Below the pieces are notes generated by a model. That model was not told the DNA's origin and made no database searches. It saw only the letters and a list, made by a program, of their open reading frames with translations. From positions 620,001 to 684,000 of the forward strand of contig JAACJO010000020.1 in NCBI GenBank assembly GCA_013368445.1: a stretch of 64,000 nucleotides of DNA, given 5' to 3'. This DNA comes from Leucocoprinus leucothites (taxonomy: Eukaryota; Basidiomycota; Agaricomycetes; Agaricales; Agaricaceae). Each line of letters opens with the position of its first letter. The stretch's first letter is position 1. This document shows, piece after piece, positions 43,946 to 55,061 of this stretch. A program made the translations under genes and the position numbers.

Positions 43946-46900
43946 ATGTCCACCCCAGGCCTGGGTGGCACGTGTCCTATCACATCCAACCCGGATGTTT
44001 CTGGGATTGGCGTTCGAACTGCCATCTACGCCCAAACTCTACTGAGCTTTGTTCCAGCAATCTTCTCCCTCTTGGACAGGGAAGTCGTTCTGACGGAGCT
44101 GAAAAGCTTGGAAACTCAGTCAATGACACTCCTCATCGCTGCATTCGCAATCCTTATCTCCACCATCATTCAGGGTTCCTCACCAACCATTCCACTCTCG
44201 AATTTCCACGCGACAATCATACTCGGTTTAAGCTGGATGAACAACACCAACACGTTCATTTATTTTCTCTTATGGCTGTTTTACGAGATCGACGGATTCC
44301 GCCACACCAAAGACGGTGGCGATATTTCTAAACTGAGGCAAATCGGCGGCTGGATTGAATTGCTGCGGCATCTCGCTCGATTCGAAGAAAGGGAAGATCT
44401 GGAGGGCCATCCTAAGGCAACGCGAAGGCGCCTGAATATTGAACAAGTTATTCGAACCTTGGCTAAACGATATGGTAATCACCTTACCGTGTTATTCTTT
44501 GGTTCCCTCCATTTGTCAATGATGTCGGCGGTGGGAATTTGGCTCTGGAGTCGCCCAGAAGCTTTCGGCGGCTCAGGGTCCTGCTCTCTAGAGGCTGAAA
44601 TATTTGTTATAGGAAAAGGTGTTCGATTGGGCTCACAAGGACTCCGAGTCTGGTCTATTCTGATGTACAGTCTCCTCCTCATTCCAATCATCAACCTCAT
44701 TCCCCCGATCCTATTCTTCCTCTCTCTACACTACCTGTTTCATTTTTGGTCGCCCAAATACGCGAAACCAGACTGGAGCTTACTCAGCCCTACGATCATC
44801 AGTTTGGCTATTCTTGCCATCATTGATGTCATTCTTCTTGTGGATATCGAAGTGGCCCTCAAAGTGAATACCGACAACTCAATCCTTGAGCCAGGCGACT
44901 CTCAGTGGACATATGGCCAGACTCTTGCCTTACTTCTCCTCCTCCTCCCGTTCCGTGATATCGTCGAGGTCATCCGCCAACAACCCTCAACGTCACTTGG
45001 TCGAGATTTGTTCTCGAGGCTTGACGATGGCAGGGGAGCAACTCAGGCCGCCTTGGGCGCTTTGGAAAAGGGTGCAGACATCAGACTAACAGGTATGGTT
45101 TATCTCTGTTTTATAGTTCAGGGGATACTGATGTAGTTCGGGAAAGACAGCCACGGGAGAACGGCGCTCATCTTGGCATCTGAAAAGGGATATCTGGAGA
45201 TAGTGAACGCTCTTGTCAAGCGTAGGCCTAACTTTTGGGCAAAAGGTAAGTCATGAATAATAATAAACCACTCGTAATTGATGCATTCGGATAAACAGAT
45301 AACTCAGGGGGAACAGCACTCCATGCAGCAGCAAAGTATGGATATCCAGAGATCATCAAAATTTTGCTGAGTTACGAAAGCCGAAATGTTGGAGAAAGGG
45401 GTAAAATCTTTCTTGAAATATTTTTAGGATATCTACATGGATTGAAACTGCTTTAGACAAGGAAGACCGTACACCGCTCGACCTTGCAATCGAGAATGGT
45501 AACCTAAAAGCAGCTCAGGCGCTGGTCGAGCGCGGTGATGCCGATCCAAAACTTCGAGGTTAGCGCATCAGTAAATAAAGTTTAGAGCTCTTGTTGAAGT
45601 CAGGGTTAACAGGCGCACCTATAACGGAGCTGCTTCAACGGTATATCGATGCTAGGCCAGGAAGTGAGTAAAATTTCTCTATAAATTACTGGAGGATATC
45701 GAAGAAAAAAATCTAGACAAGTCAAATTGGGGCGTTCTCCGATTTGCGACTAAGGAAGGACACGTAGAGGTCGTAAAAGCCCTGATAAAATCTCGTCCAT
45801 GTATTAAGATTGAAGGTAAGAGATAAATTTCGTAGGTGTGAAATGCCACCCGTTCAGACCGGAACTTCAGGAGAATTCGGCTACGAGCTGCTATGCTTGG
45901 CTGCAAAATATCATGACGAATATTTGAAGCACCGAATTTTGTTCGATTTTCTTGTTGAAGAGTATAATCAAAAGCAAGGTGAGCTTCGCTCCAAACTAGT
46001 TTCTCTTTGAATGTTTATTTAACGGGTCGTTAGAAACGTCCACGGCCTTGCACATGGCACTGCTGAAGGGTGATTTAGATATTGGAAAAGTGTTAGCCAA
46101 GCATCCAAGGTTCAGACCCAAAATTGATGCGTACGGTAAGCCTATCAGCTCGAACCATGTCATCACAATCCAGACTTAAACATTGCAGACAAACATGGAA
46201 ATACGCCACTTGGTATAGCCGCTAAGAACAGTCACTTGGGAATTGTGCAAAACTTGATTGATAGTCATGCTGACATTATAAAGCGAGGCGAGCTGAGATC
46301 ACCCCAGGCTCAACTTGGCTGAACTGAGCAATTTCTGTAGATCGGACAGGCCAAACAGCTCTTCATCTAGCAGCAGCCTACAATAACACATCAGAAATCG
46401 TCAGAGCTCTTCTCGAGGTGGACAAGGCGGGAGTGATAGCAAGAGGTATGTGATGATTTTTGTGCTTCGAGTCGACAAAACTTACTATCGGGCTATTCAA
46501 GTTTCGGATGAGGATAGGCAGACCGCACTTCACCGAGCAGCTCATAACGAGCATGGTGCTCGTGCAGTACAGCTTTTACTCGAGCACAACGCAGAGCCAA
46601 CAACACAAAGTGAGGGAAATAAACTCCGTCCTGAATTCCGGGTGACTTTGTATTGCAGATAAACTCGGCGAGACTCCGCTTCACCGGGCAGCTTCTAATG
46701 ACAATGGAACTGAGTCAGTTCGACTTTTGCTTGAACACGGTGCCCAAATCACGGCCATAGGTACGGTCCAAGTATCTAAAAAAGAACGACCATGACCGAA
46801 TCGACGATGATTATAATAGATGATGATCTATCAACTGCACTTCACCATGCCGCTGCCCATAACCGTAAAGCAGCCACGACACAAATTCTGCTCAGGCAAA

Positions 46901-47576
46901 GTTGTGCCGAAATCAACGCAACAGGTAAGAAGAACTCCCTTTGGGACGACGGTTTGCAGGCACTGAGAAGTTTATCCGGAAAGACAAACACGGCAGAACA
47001 CCACTTCACTTCGCAGCAGCTAATCAGTATGGAGCGGAAATTGTACTAGCTCTGCTTGAACAAGGTGCCCAGATCGCACTCAAAGGTGATTTTGGATTGT
47101 TTCCCTCTGAAGCGTGGAAGCTCAGATCCTGGATATTTCAGACGAATACGGCTTCACCGCGCTCGATATCGCAGCTAGAGACGGTCATTTGGACATTGTG
47201 GAGATTCTGATATCATCTGGCGCCCAAATCGAGGAAAATGGTGAGCATATCGTTTGTCTCAAAGTCCGAAGCATGCTTTAAAAAGGGCCATTGCATTAGG
47301 TCCAAGGAACATCACCGCAATCCATCTTGCAGCCGGTAATGGTCATCTGAACATTGTCCGATACTTGGTCGAGAAGGCGCCGAAATGTATCAATCTTAAA
47401 GGTGAGAATTACCGTCGCCTTTGCTAACCAACCTTACCAATAGCTTGGCTGACACTGCTGTCTCTTTAGATAAGTATGGATATACCGCACTTGACGACGC
47501 GGTCAAACGGGATCAGCAGGAGGTCGTAAAATTACTTCGCTCGCGAGGGGGAAGGGCAGGAAAAGAGCTCTGTTGA
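43946..47576 (+). CDS. Seven-helix membrane protein with a C-terminal ankyrin array
   Basis: Exon 1 (43946-45092) encodes about 382 residues with seven hydrophobic segments, for example AIYAQTLLSFVPAIFSLL, TLLIAAFAILISTIIQG, SILMYSLLLIPIINLIPPIL, LAILAIIDVILLVDIEVAL and TLALLLLLLPFRDIVEVI. The rest is an ankyrin array of about 13-15 repeats (DSHGRTALILASEKGYLEIV, DNSGGTALHAAAKYGYPEII, DKLGETPLHRAASNDNG, DKYGYTALDDAVKRDQQEVV). Most repeats sit on separate exons with phase-1 edges: 45147-45245 (99 nt), 45299-45400 (102), 45457-45558 (102), 45717-45815 (99), and so on to 47576. No signal peptide; helices probably sit in the plasma or an internal membrane with repeats cytosolic. No named family is known to me. 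It may be a membrane scaffold or receptor-like protein. A few middle exons (45600-46140) are uncertain. Confidence 0.85.
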
Positions 47577-47988
47577 GCATCCGATTAATGTCTACTCATG
47601 ATCAGCATTCACGTCGTTACTACAGTAAAGGATACCCAACATAATTCGATTGAGTTACCCAAGGCAGAGAGAAGTACTTAACTCTGACTTAAGACGGGCA
47701 CTTTTACGGAAGTTCTCTGCTCACTGCATCAGTCCGTCTTCAATAAATAAATTAAGTCTATTAAAATTGAGTAAGTTCCACCTGATCAACTCCTTCCGTA
47801 GTAAATCTAGTGTCTGCATCTCCCACTACTAAAGCTTGCCAATCAAGCAAGCAATCGCCGCTCAAGTAAACCCCCTGCCAAACAGCACAACCACATCCAA
47901 CAAAATGAGCTAGCAACGCTCGTATATGTACTGCACCTGTAACAGCCACAAGCTTCACAACGCCCAGCGCAACTGTGACTTTCTATTT
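47577..47988. other. Short convergent intergenic region
   Basis: About 0.4 kb of 3' flank between the ankyrin-protein gene (plus) and the mannosyltransferase (minus). Nothing is recognised. Confidence 0.5.
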
Positions 47989-49948
47989 TCATCGCTCCAT
48001 AAACCGATCCCATTTGTTCATACACGAGTAGTTATCAAAATCTGTTCAGAGCAACGAATCGTTAGTTATCAATTCATATATTATTAAATAAAACACGGGT
48101 GAAACTGCAAAATACTCACCGAAACTCCGCTGAGGATCACACGAACATCTTCCATGCTGCCAATTATTCCCCATCCTCGGACAATGTGTGTACGGATTAT
48201 GCTCGTAACCGATTTCATCCCAGAAGTGAATTTTTGATCTTGGGAGAAAGAGGGCGGCACCGATGGAGTGTACGGGTGCGTCTCCCCAACGCTATCAACA
48301 CAAACAGGAAATTAGTTAGTGGGAGGAGTGAAAGAGGTTAATAGTGTTGTGTGAGGATGGAGTGAAGATTCCGGTTTGGGAGATAAATTAAGGTGAGTGG
48401 AAGGTGGCGGCTGGAAACCAAGATGACGTACTTCATAGTAGAAACCACCTTTCGAGTCAAGGTATTCGAAGAAGGCACTGTAAGCTTCGCCTCGCCAAAA
48501 GTCCATATCCGCAATTTCAAAGTTGGACCAGACTATTTCAAAATCGGAATCAGAATCACTTTGTGGTGGAAGAGGGAAGGAAAGGCGTATCACATACAGT
48601 GGCAAAGATTATATCTCTCTCCATTGTCGCTCATAAAGCCCAGCGCGTTGTCTTCCGCAATATATTCAGGATGCAGTTTTTGGAAATCTGTATATCACGA
48701 GCTTTGATGTTGAGCTTGATATGATTGATGGTATGAAGACCACGTACCCCTGACCTCTTTCCACAACGTCGGTATCGTCGCTTCGTATTCGTACATGGTA
48801 ATCGTGAACGCTAGTGTGTGGTCAGCACACGGTATTTCAAGGGGAGCGGGGTTACCATGTACAATAGGTTTTATTATTCTCTTCCATAAACAGGAACGGA
48901 TCCTTGTTGAGGTCACAGTGGAAGTGGACATCAGGCCTATGTGAAGCAAAGACATCATCAAAAGATGAAATGATGGACATTTCAGCCAATAAAAATAACG
49001 CACTCGATTCGCCAGTACCACCGGTACTTCTGCATCAACGGATGTCGATAAAAGAACTAGATATGTAGATGAACGCGTCAAAAATAGATCAGCTCCGGCA
49101 AAAGATCTCAAGACGAACGCCTGAATTGAATCGGCACATGTTTCGGTATCTAGGCGACGTGGAGCAAAAACAGATGGCGGTGAGCGGACATGGTGAGTAA
49201 GTATGCTGAGTCAAGACGTACGATACGCTGCCTGTAGGGAGAGTATGAGTAGAGAGTAAGACGAGATGGTTGGGAGGGCGTACCTCCGTAGATGATATTA
49301 TTTGCTACCATGTTTTCCCGCCCTTCTGTCGCCTTTGCCTCATCGATCCAGTCCGGCTGGTACCAATGTTCGGGTGGGATCAAGCCGAATTCCACCTTTG
49401 CGTTCGTAAGCACTCTTATCCGCCTGCGCAAAATGATGTCCGTGAGTGTCAGGAAACGGCTTACAGGAAGCGACTCACCTCTTGAATTCCTCCGTGAATA
49501 ACACTTCGTTTAGGAGAACATAAGGGTACTGGTATTTCCGGTTGAATCTATCTTCGTTTTCACGTATGCTCCGGATTGTACCGTCCAAGTCGGAGTTTCT
49601 GCAGAGAATGACAAAGGTAGCGTTGGCTCTACGATCTATCGCCAGGCGTTCGTCCGGGTCAGGGAGTGTTGTTACGTCGGTGTTTGTGTCGGGGTAAGTG
49701 GTGATGCTATCTTCGCTGGGTGTGCCATATAAATGATTTTTGATACTTGAGAGTGAAGTTGCACGACTATATGATTCGTGTGTAAATGAAAGGAGGTAGT
49801 GAATAGAAATCTGTCAATTTTGCGCGTTAGTCTGGAATGTCAGAACAAAATGACGCCAGGCTCATGCTTCTTTGGGACATGACAGGAGAATCAATGAACT
49901 TACGACAAGGCCAAGTATCACAAGCAGATACCGCGCCGTCTTGTTCAT
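47989..49948 (-). CDS. Alpha-1,2-mannosyltransferase, GT15 (KRE2/MNT1 family)
   Basis: A Golgi type II membrane glycosyltransferase that transfers mannose from GDP-mannose to O- and N-linked glycans. The ATG at 49948 gives MNKTARYLLVILGLV, the start of the signal anchor. After a stem the catalytic domain begins ATFVILCRNSDLDGTIRSI and continues YVLLNEVLFTEEFK, IRVLTNAKVEFGLIPPEHW. YWRIEPDVHFHCDLNKDPF (about 48890-49020) holds the acidic donor/metal site. ITMYEYEATIPTLWKEV, FWSNFEIADMDFWRGEAYSA, FFEYLDSKGGFYYERWGDAP and VHSIGAALFLPRSKIHFW follow, then the Cys-rich end (HCPRMGNNWQHGRCSCDP; stop at 47989). Length and motif order match the family. About ten introns. Confidence 0.93.
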
Positions 49949-51215
49949 GGCGCACGAGACTAGGGGAGCAGAAAAGAAAAGCAAGGGTGGAGAAAGAGAA
50001 TGAGGAGAGAATGAGGAGCTAACTTGAAGGAAATGCCGATGGAGTGGAGCCGCAGCTGTGCCAAGGCTAAGCTGGTCCCATCGCCGATCACAGCGCCAAG
50101 CCAAATTACATCATAAATTTTATTTATCCATGATCAGTTTCACTCTCGGGGCCAAGTTTCAAATTTCAATATTAATTATCAATGGCACACTATAACGACT
50201 ATAAAAAGAGGATGTAGTAATATACGACCTGCCCACAAAGCTAGGAGACTATTTTCCAGATGCTGTCTGCAAAACGTCTTTCTGCTGCGCAGCACATGGG
50301 TTCGTTCACAACGTTAACCGAGGGACCTCCTCTTTGAGATATAATTCCCTTACAAATTCGGCGATTATTTTCCGCAATTCAGATAAATTGGCCCTCTAAG
50401 CACACCCAAGGCGTATTTTACCCGCCTGTGATCTGGAATTACTTGTATCTATCAACGCCCAAGAACTTTCTTATTTCCTATCCGATCGGTCAAGAACATC
50501 AGCTGCCGGTTTCTTATCACAAGCTTGTGGCAAAAGCATTGTTTGAAAGTAAATAATCGGGCGTGAGCTCGCTTACCGGGGCTGAGCTTGAGCTGCCAAG
50601 TCTTGGGTCTGGCCTATGACCGGGTAACTTAGACCGAGAATGTGACCGTTGCGGATTTTAGAGGTTTGTGGGCTATGCTGAGATGCTCTATTTGTACGGC
50701 TGACTATTTTCACTACTTGTATAATATTAAACAAGGCACAAGAGCTAGATTCACACCCCTTTTAAGAGAAGACATGACGCAATGTTATGTTCCTGACCTG
50801 GTCACTGGCTTGAGTGTAGTTGATCTTCCTCACTCTAAGTCTGGCGAGGCGATGGACCGTCAAGGCCACAATCTCTCTTGGTTTACCTATTTTCAATGAC
50901 TGCAGCCAGCGTAAATCCGTAAGTTAATGTTAGCTTTATTAAATTTACTTGTTATCTACTCCGACTGAACGCCGCTTCAAAAGCGCGTGTTAGGCTTACC
51001 TCCGTCCAGCCCGTCCAACTCTCAGATATTGCAAGCACGAGTTACAGTCTACTCTCGAGTACGGAAAACGAGCGCAGGTACGTATATACAAAGTATACGA
51101 TCGCTCCACATACTTACATCCCCGATAAACTGACATTACCCACGTTTTTTCTTGTTCCCGATCACAGTGATGGCACAACCACAAATCCGAGTCACACTTA
51201 CTTTCTTCATCCTCC
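49949..51215. promoter_or_regulatory. Divergent intergenic region, GT15 / MDP-1
   Basis: About 1.27 kb between divergent start codons. A plus frame at 50642-50899 has no family features or splice context. AT-rich patches occur near 50100-50220. No specific regulatory motif could be assigned. Confidence 0.45.
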
Positions 51216-52198
51216 ATGACATCCTCTTCTTCCTCCGATTCTCGATATCCAAAACTCGTCGCTTTCGATCTCGAGTGAGTTTGATTCCTCCTTGCTCATT
51301 AGCCACTGTTAGTTCTCAAAAGCCGATTAACTCGACAGTTATACACTATGGGACCTCTGGATTGATACTCACGTCCGTGGTATGCCTTCGTTTTCATATG
51401 ATTTTGTTGATTGTACGAGACCTGATTTCCGCCAGGTCCTCTACATAGAAATGGCAGCAAAGTCAACGAAGTACTAGACCGGTGAGCAATCCACCGATTT
51501 TATCCATCCTACAACTTCAACCTGATATCGAATAGAAACAATGACTCGATCTCGTTCTACAAAGACGTACCCTCCATCCTTCACGAACTGAGATCTGCAG
51601 GAGTATGCATAGCTGCATGTTCAAGAACGAGTGCACCTGATTTGTGCGTTCCCTACTCTAAAATAAAGCTCCTTGTAGGCTAAGGGGATTTACAGGGCAT
51701 ATCAAGCACTCCGACTTTTACTCATCCCACCTCCTCCATCCTCGAGTAATCTCAAAGCCAACGGGAAGGCGTCTTCTAAATCTAAAGAAGAAGTTACACC
51801 GGCCATAGAGTTCTTTAATCAACTCGAAATATACCCTGGTGCGTCGACACCGTTAAGCTGTCCTCCCTTCACTCACGAGACGGTGTTCTGGCTTCTGCAG
51901 GATCTAAACTAACTCACTTCAGAAAAGTACACCAAAAAACCGGTATTCCCTACTCAGAAATGGTTCGTCCGTCCATCCGTCCATTGAACTCTCAGCATAC
52001 GAACTAACATTGGTGAAACAGCTGTTCTTCGACGACGAACATAGAAATAAAGAAGTCGAATCCTTAGGTGTAACATTCCAACTCGTTTCATCCTCAGGTA
52101 CGACGAACAAGCTATTCGAGAAGGGATTGGCATTATGGAGGAAACGTCATCCCGCTGAGGTCGAGGACGCAGAAGATGGAGGAGAGAACGAGGAGTGA
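51216..52198 (+). CDS. MDP1: Magnesium-dependent phosphatase 1 (MDP-1, HAD superfamily)
   Basis: A small HAD-fold phosphatase acting on phosphotyrosine and sugar or protein phosphates. The ATG at 51216 gives MTSSSSSDSRYPKLVAFDLD; an intron splits the nucleophile motif, which completes as FDLDYTLWDLWIDTHV (the DxDx[TV] signature). Later exons read SISFYKDVPSILHELRSAGV and CIAACSRTSAPDL (motif II Ser/Thr), then YQALRLLLIP, a Ser/Lys-rich loop, FFNQLEIYPG, KLTHFRKVHQKTGIPYSEM and LFFDDEHRNKEVESLGVTF, where FFDDEHRN gives the acidic metal residues (motif IV). The tail is acidic. Motif order and length of about 200 residues match MDP-1 of other fungi. No signal peptide; cytosolic. Confidence 0.92.
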
Positions 52199-53114
52199 AT
52201 ATTTGACTGCTTATTGACTCGAGATTGCGGTTCCGGAGGGCCTGCAGAGCCACACTAACATAGAATACATAGATGGTCGAACGAAAGCGCAAGATGTGTC
52301 GCATTAGGATAGAACTAGTACAAATGCTAATCGATAATATCCCTAAAAAGCGCAATTACAGCGAAGTGAAGCAAGGCATCCAATAAGTCCCTGCATTACC
52401 CAGTCAAAAAAAACAAAAGGAAAGTGAAAGAGGTAGAAATGAGAAAAGGAGTGAGACTCAGAGCGTGATAAAAGATAGCTACACGACAGCAAAGGAGAAT
52501 AGGAAGGAAAACCACGAGAGTGTGAATATCCGAGTAAAGTCCGTATCCTTCCCCTAAACCATTGAAAGAAAATCCGAGAGTGAAGATGTTGGGAGAGGTT
52601 GAATGGGAAATTGGGGCATGAGTTGAGTCGACCACAAACAGCAGTGTTCGGGTAGTTGTGGGACGAAGAGTAGGAGGATGGACGTAGGACAGCGTGAAAG
52701 GGATCGCAAGGGGTCAAGAAGTCTCTCAAACCGAGAGAGTGAGTAGAGTCAAGCAATGAGTACCTAGAATCATGAACATATAACAACGAACAACCACACA
52801 GAACACGGAGGAGTTAAAGTGACAAACACAGACAGAGCACATGTTACAAACATTAAGCGCACCATTGAATGATACCCGACAGAGAAAAACCCATATAAAA
52901 GCGCTGATACGATAAGGAAGTCGTGAAGTAAGAAATCCAGTAAGAAACAATAGCCCAAGGGAAATGATACAGCGAAGACGAATATCGAAAGCAGAGGTTA
53001 AAAAAAAAAAAAGGAAATGAAAAGTGGAGTAGAACGAAGGGACGAGAAAACCCGAAAGCAAAAACCAACACACAACACCACTAGCCCCCACACACCATAA
53101 CTTCACTGGCTTAT
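52199..53114. other. Convergent intergenic region, purine-rich strand
   Basis: About 0.9 kb of shared 3' flank. The plus strand is rich in A/G, including a poly-A run near 52999, so the opposite strand yields long Phe/Leu/Ser-rich open frames (52343-53106) that look like composition artefacts. I do not call a gene. Confidence 0.5.
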
Positions 53115-55061
53115 TTAGTCACTAGCACCCCCATCATCTCCTTCCCTCTCTCTCCCAGTCGCCCCATTCGTCTTCAACCCATCTACACCACCCACCTGTG
53201 CTCGTGCCGGTGCTGTCGCCGTGGTCGTGACACCACCCTGTGTTGGCGTAGCGCCAAATGCTTGTGCCTGTTGAACATACTCCGCTTGCTGAGCCTGATA
53301 CGGTTGCGGATACTGCCCCGAAGGTTGTTGCTGTTGCTGAGTTGGTGCACCTGGCTGCTGAGGAGGAGCAGGATAGACATTAGGGTACGGGTATGACTGC
53401 GGCGGTGGTGGCGGAGGAGGAGCATTTTGATGAGGTGGTGGAGGGTAAGCACCGTAAGGATGTGGATGATGCGGTGGTGGTGGGCCCCAAACAGCCGCTG
53501 GAGGGGGTGCAGGGGGTGCAGGGTGATGAGGTGGATGAGGTGGATAGCCTGGGTACATCTGCGGATGAGGATGTGGGGGAGCAGGTTGAGCATGGGGTGG
53601 AGGGTAGTAAGGGTGAGGAGGAGGCGCATGAGGGTGGTAATAGCCTGGCTGTGGTTGCATCTGTGGGTTAACAGGCGGTTGGGGCTGCGCTGGTGAGGCA
53701 GAGGTTCCAGAAGGTTGAGATCGAGCAGGATCAGGAGGCGAGTTGGTGGATGGCGGCGAGGTTGTCGTAGAAGCCGCTTGAGGTGCAGGGGGTGGGTAAC
53801 TCCCATAGGAGTATTGGCCTGGATGGGCAGGTGGAGGCGGCATCGATTGGCCCGGTGAGATAGGGTAGCCTGGCTGGTGTGGATACATGGGCATGTGCGG
53901 AGGCGGTGGCTGCATGTACCCGTAGTACGGGGCTACCCCAAACGAAGGATAAGAAGCTGCTGGGGCAGCTGGAGCTAGAGGTGAGGTAGCCGGAGCAGGA
54001 TTGGCATCAGTGAACGCTTGAGGAGCCTGGACTTGCTGGGGGCTCGTTGGGCTCGCCGTGATGGGCGTAACGACGTCCTGCTGAGTCTGTGCTTGAGGCT
54101 GGGAACCATCTGCTGGAATGGGTACAGGCTTTGGGACAGGCGTCTTACGTTGGCGCTTGGGAGCTGGCACACTAGGCTGACCATACGGTTCAAAGCGTTT
54201 GATCCGCTTAGACGCAGCACTCTCAGGCACCTCACGTCCACCTGTGAGAAGAGGTAAACCAGTCAAAGGAGGACCGGTGAGAAGAGATGCAGAAGTATCG
54301 ATATCGTCGGCTTCGCCTCTATACCGGGGAATCCCATCTGCACCCACTTCCACCTTTGGTGGGTTCCGGAAATGAGTCTTGTCGAGATATTCCGGGCTTA
54401 TCTCCAGAGAGGCAAGCTCGGGGAGTGAAGACGGTGGGCGTAGACGGCCGCTTTCGACATCCTCTATCTTGTAATAGGAAATAAGGTGCTGTGCAACACC
54501 ACCAATTGTGAGAGAAAATGTCTGTGGCAAGTGAGGTTAGTGCGGGCTGCGGAATGAATATATGAGCGAGATGGTTACTTTTTTCATTAAACCGTCAGGC
54601 TTAAACTTGTAACTGTTCGTCAGACTACCAACCAAGGTTCGTTCTCGTTGTTTGTCAACACCTGGATGGCCTGGATCTGACTTTGGACGGCTCAACGAGC
54701 CATCAGCCTTGACGGCGTCAAGCTCGACGACTTCGCCTTCCTTGCCGGATCGATTACCAGCACCTCGCTTGTCTGTCTCGCGGTAGAGGAGGAAGTTGCC
54801 TAGTATTCGACTTGGGCTCCAGAAGAACCCGTCAGTCCAGCGCTTGATACCGCTCTCATCTTCGTCGAAGACGAACACGGAGCCAGATGTAATCATTTTG
54901 CGTTCAGAATCGACCAGGCGACGAGTTACACGGGGAATAAGGCCTCTGCGTGCAGCCTCGAGGATGAGCAGAGCGTCACCAGTGGTCTCTATCCAGCCAG
55001 ACCAGGGCGGCTCTGTCCAGGTGGGAGGATTCTGGTGTGCACTGGCATGCTGGCTTGACAT
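53115..55061 (-). CDS. WOPR-domain regulator (Gti1/Pac2, Wor1/Ryp1 family)
   Basis: A DNA-binding regulator of the family that controls morphological switching, conidiation or virulence in other fungi. The ATG at 55061 gives MSSQHASAHQNPPTW. WOPR box A follows (WSGWIETTGDALLILEAARR, then VFVFDEDESGIKRWTDG and WSPSRILGNFLLYRE). A linker leads to box B, LVGSLTNSYKFKPDGLMKK, joined by one intron at about 54530-54577 to TFSLTIGGVAQHLISYYKIE. The remaining 400 residues are Pro/Gln/Tyr/His-rich and disordered, a probable activation or condensate-forming region, ending GGASD at 53115. The ORF extends upstream of 55061, but family members begin near the chosen ATG. The product is nuclear. A long upstream region and a Wor1-like site suggest autoregulation. 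Confidence 0.93.

Noticed and set aside
52343..53106. Several minus-strand Phe/Leu/Ser-rich frames resembling membrane proteins.
   Set aside because: They mirror a purine-rich plus strand between two convergent genes and lack any family motif.
53393..53696. Plus-strand frames of Val/Glu/Gly-rich sequence opposite the WOPR tail.
   Set aside because: They are antisense shadows of the Pro/Gln/His-rich coding repeat.
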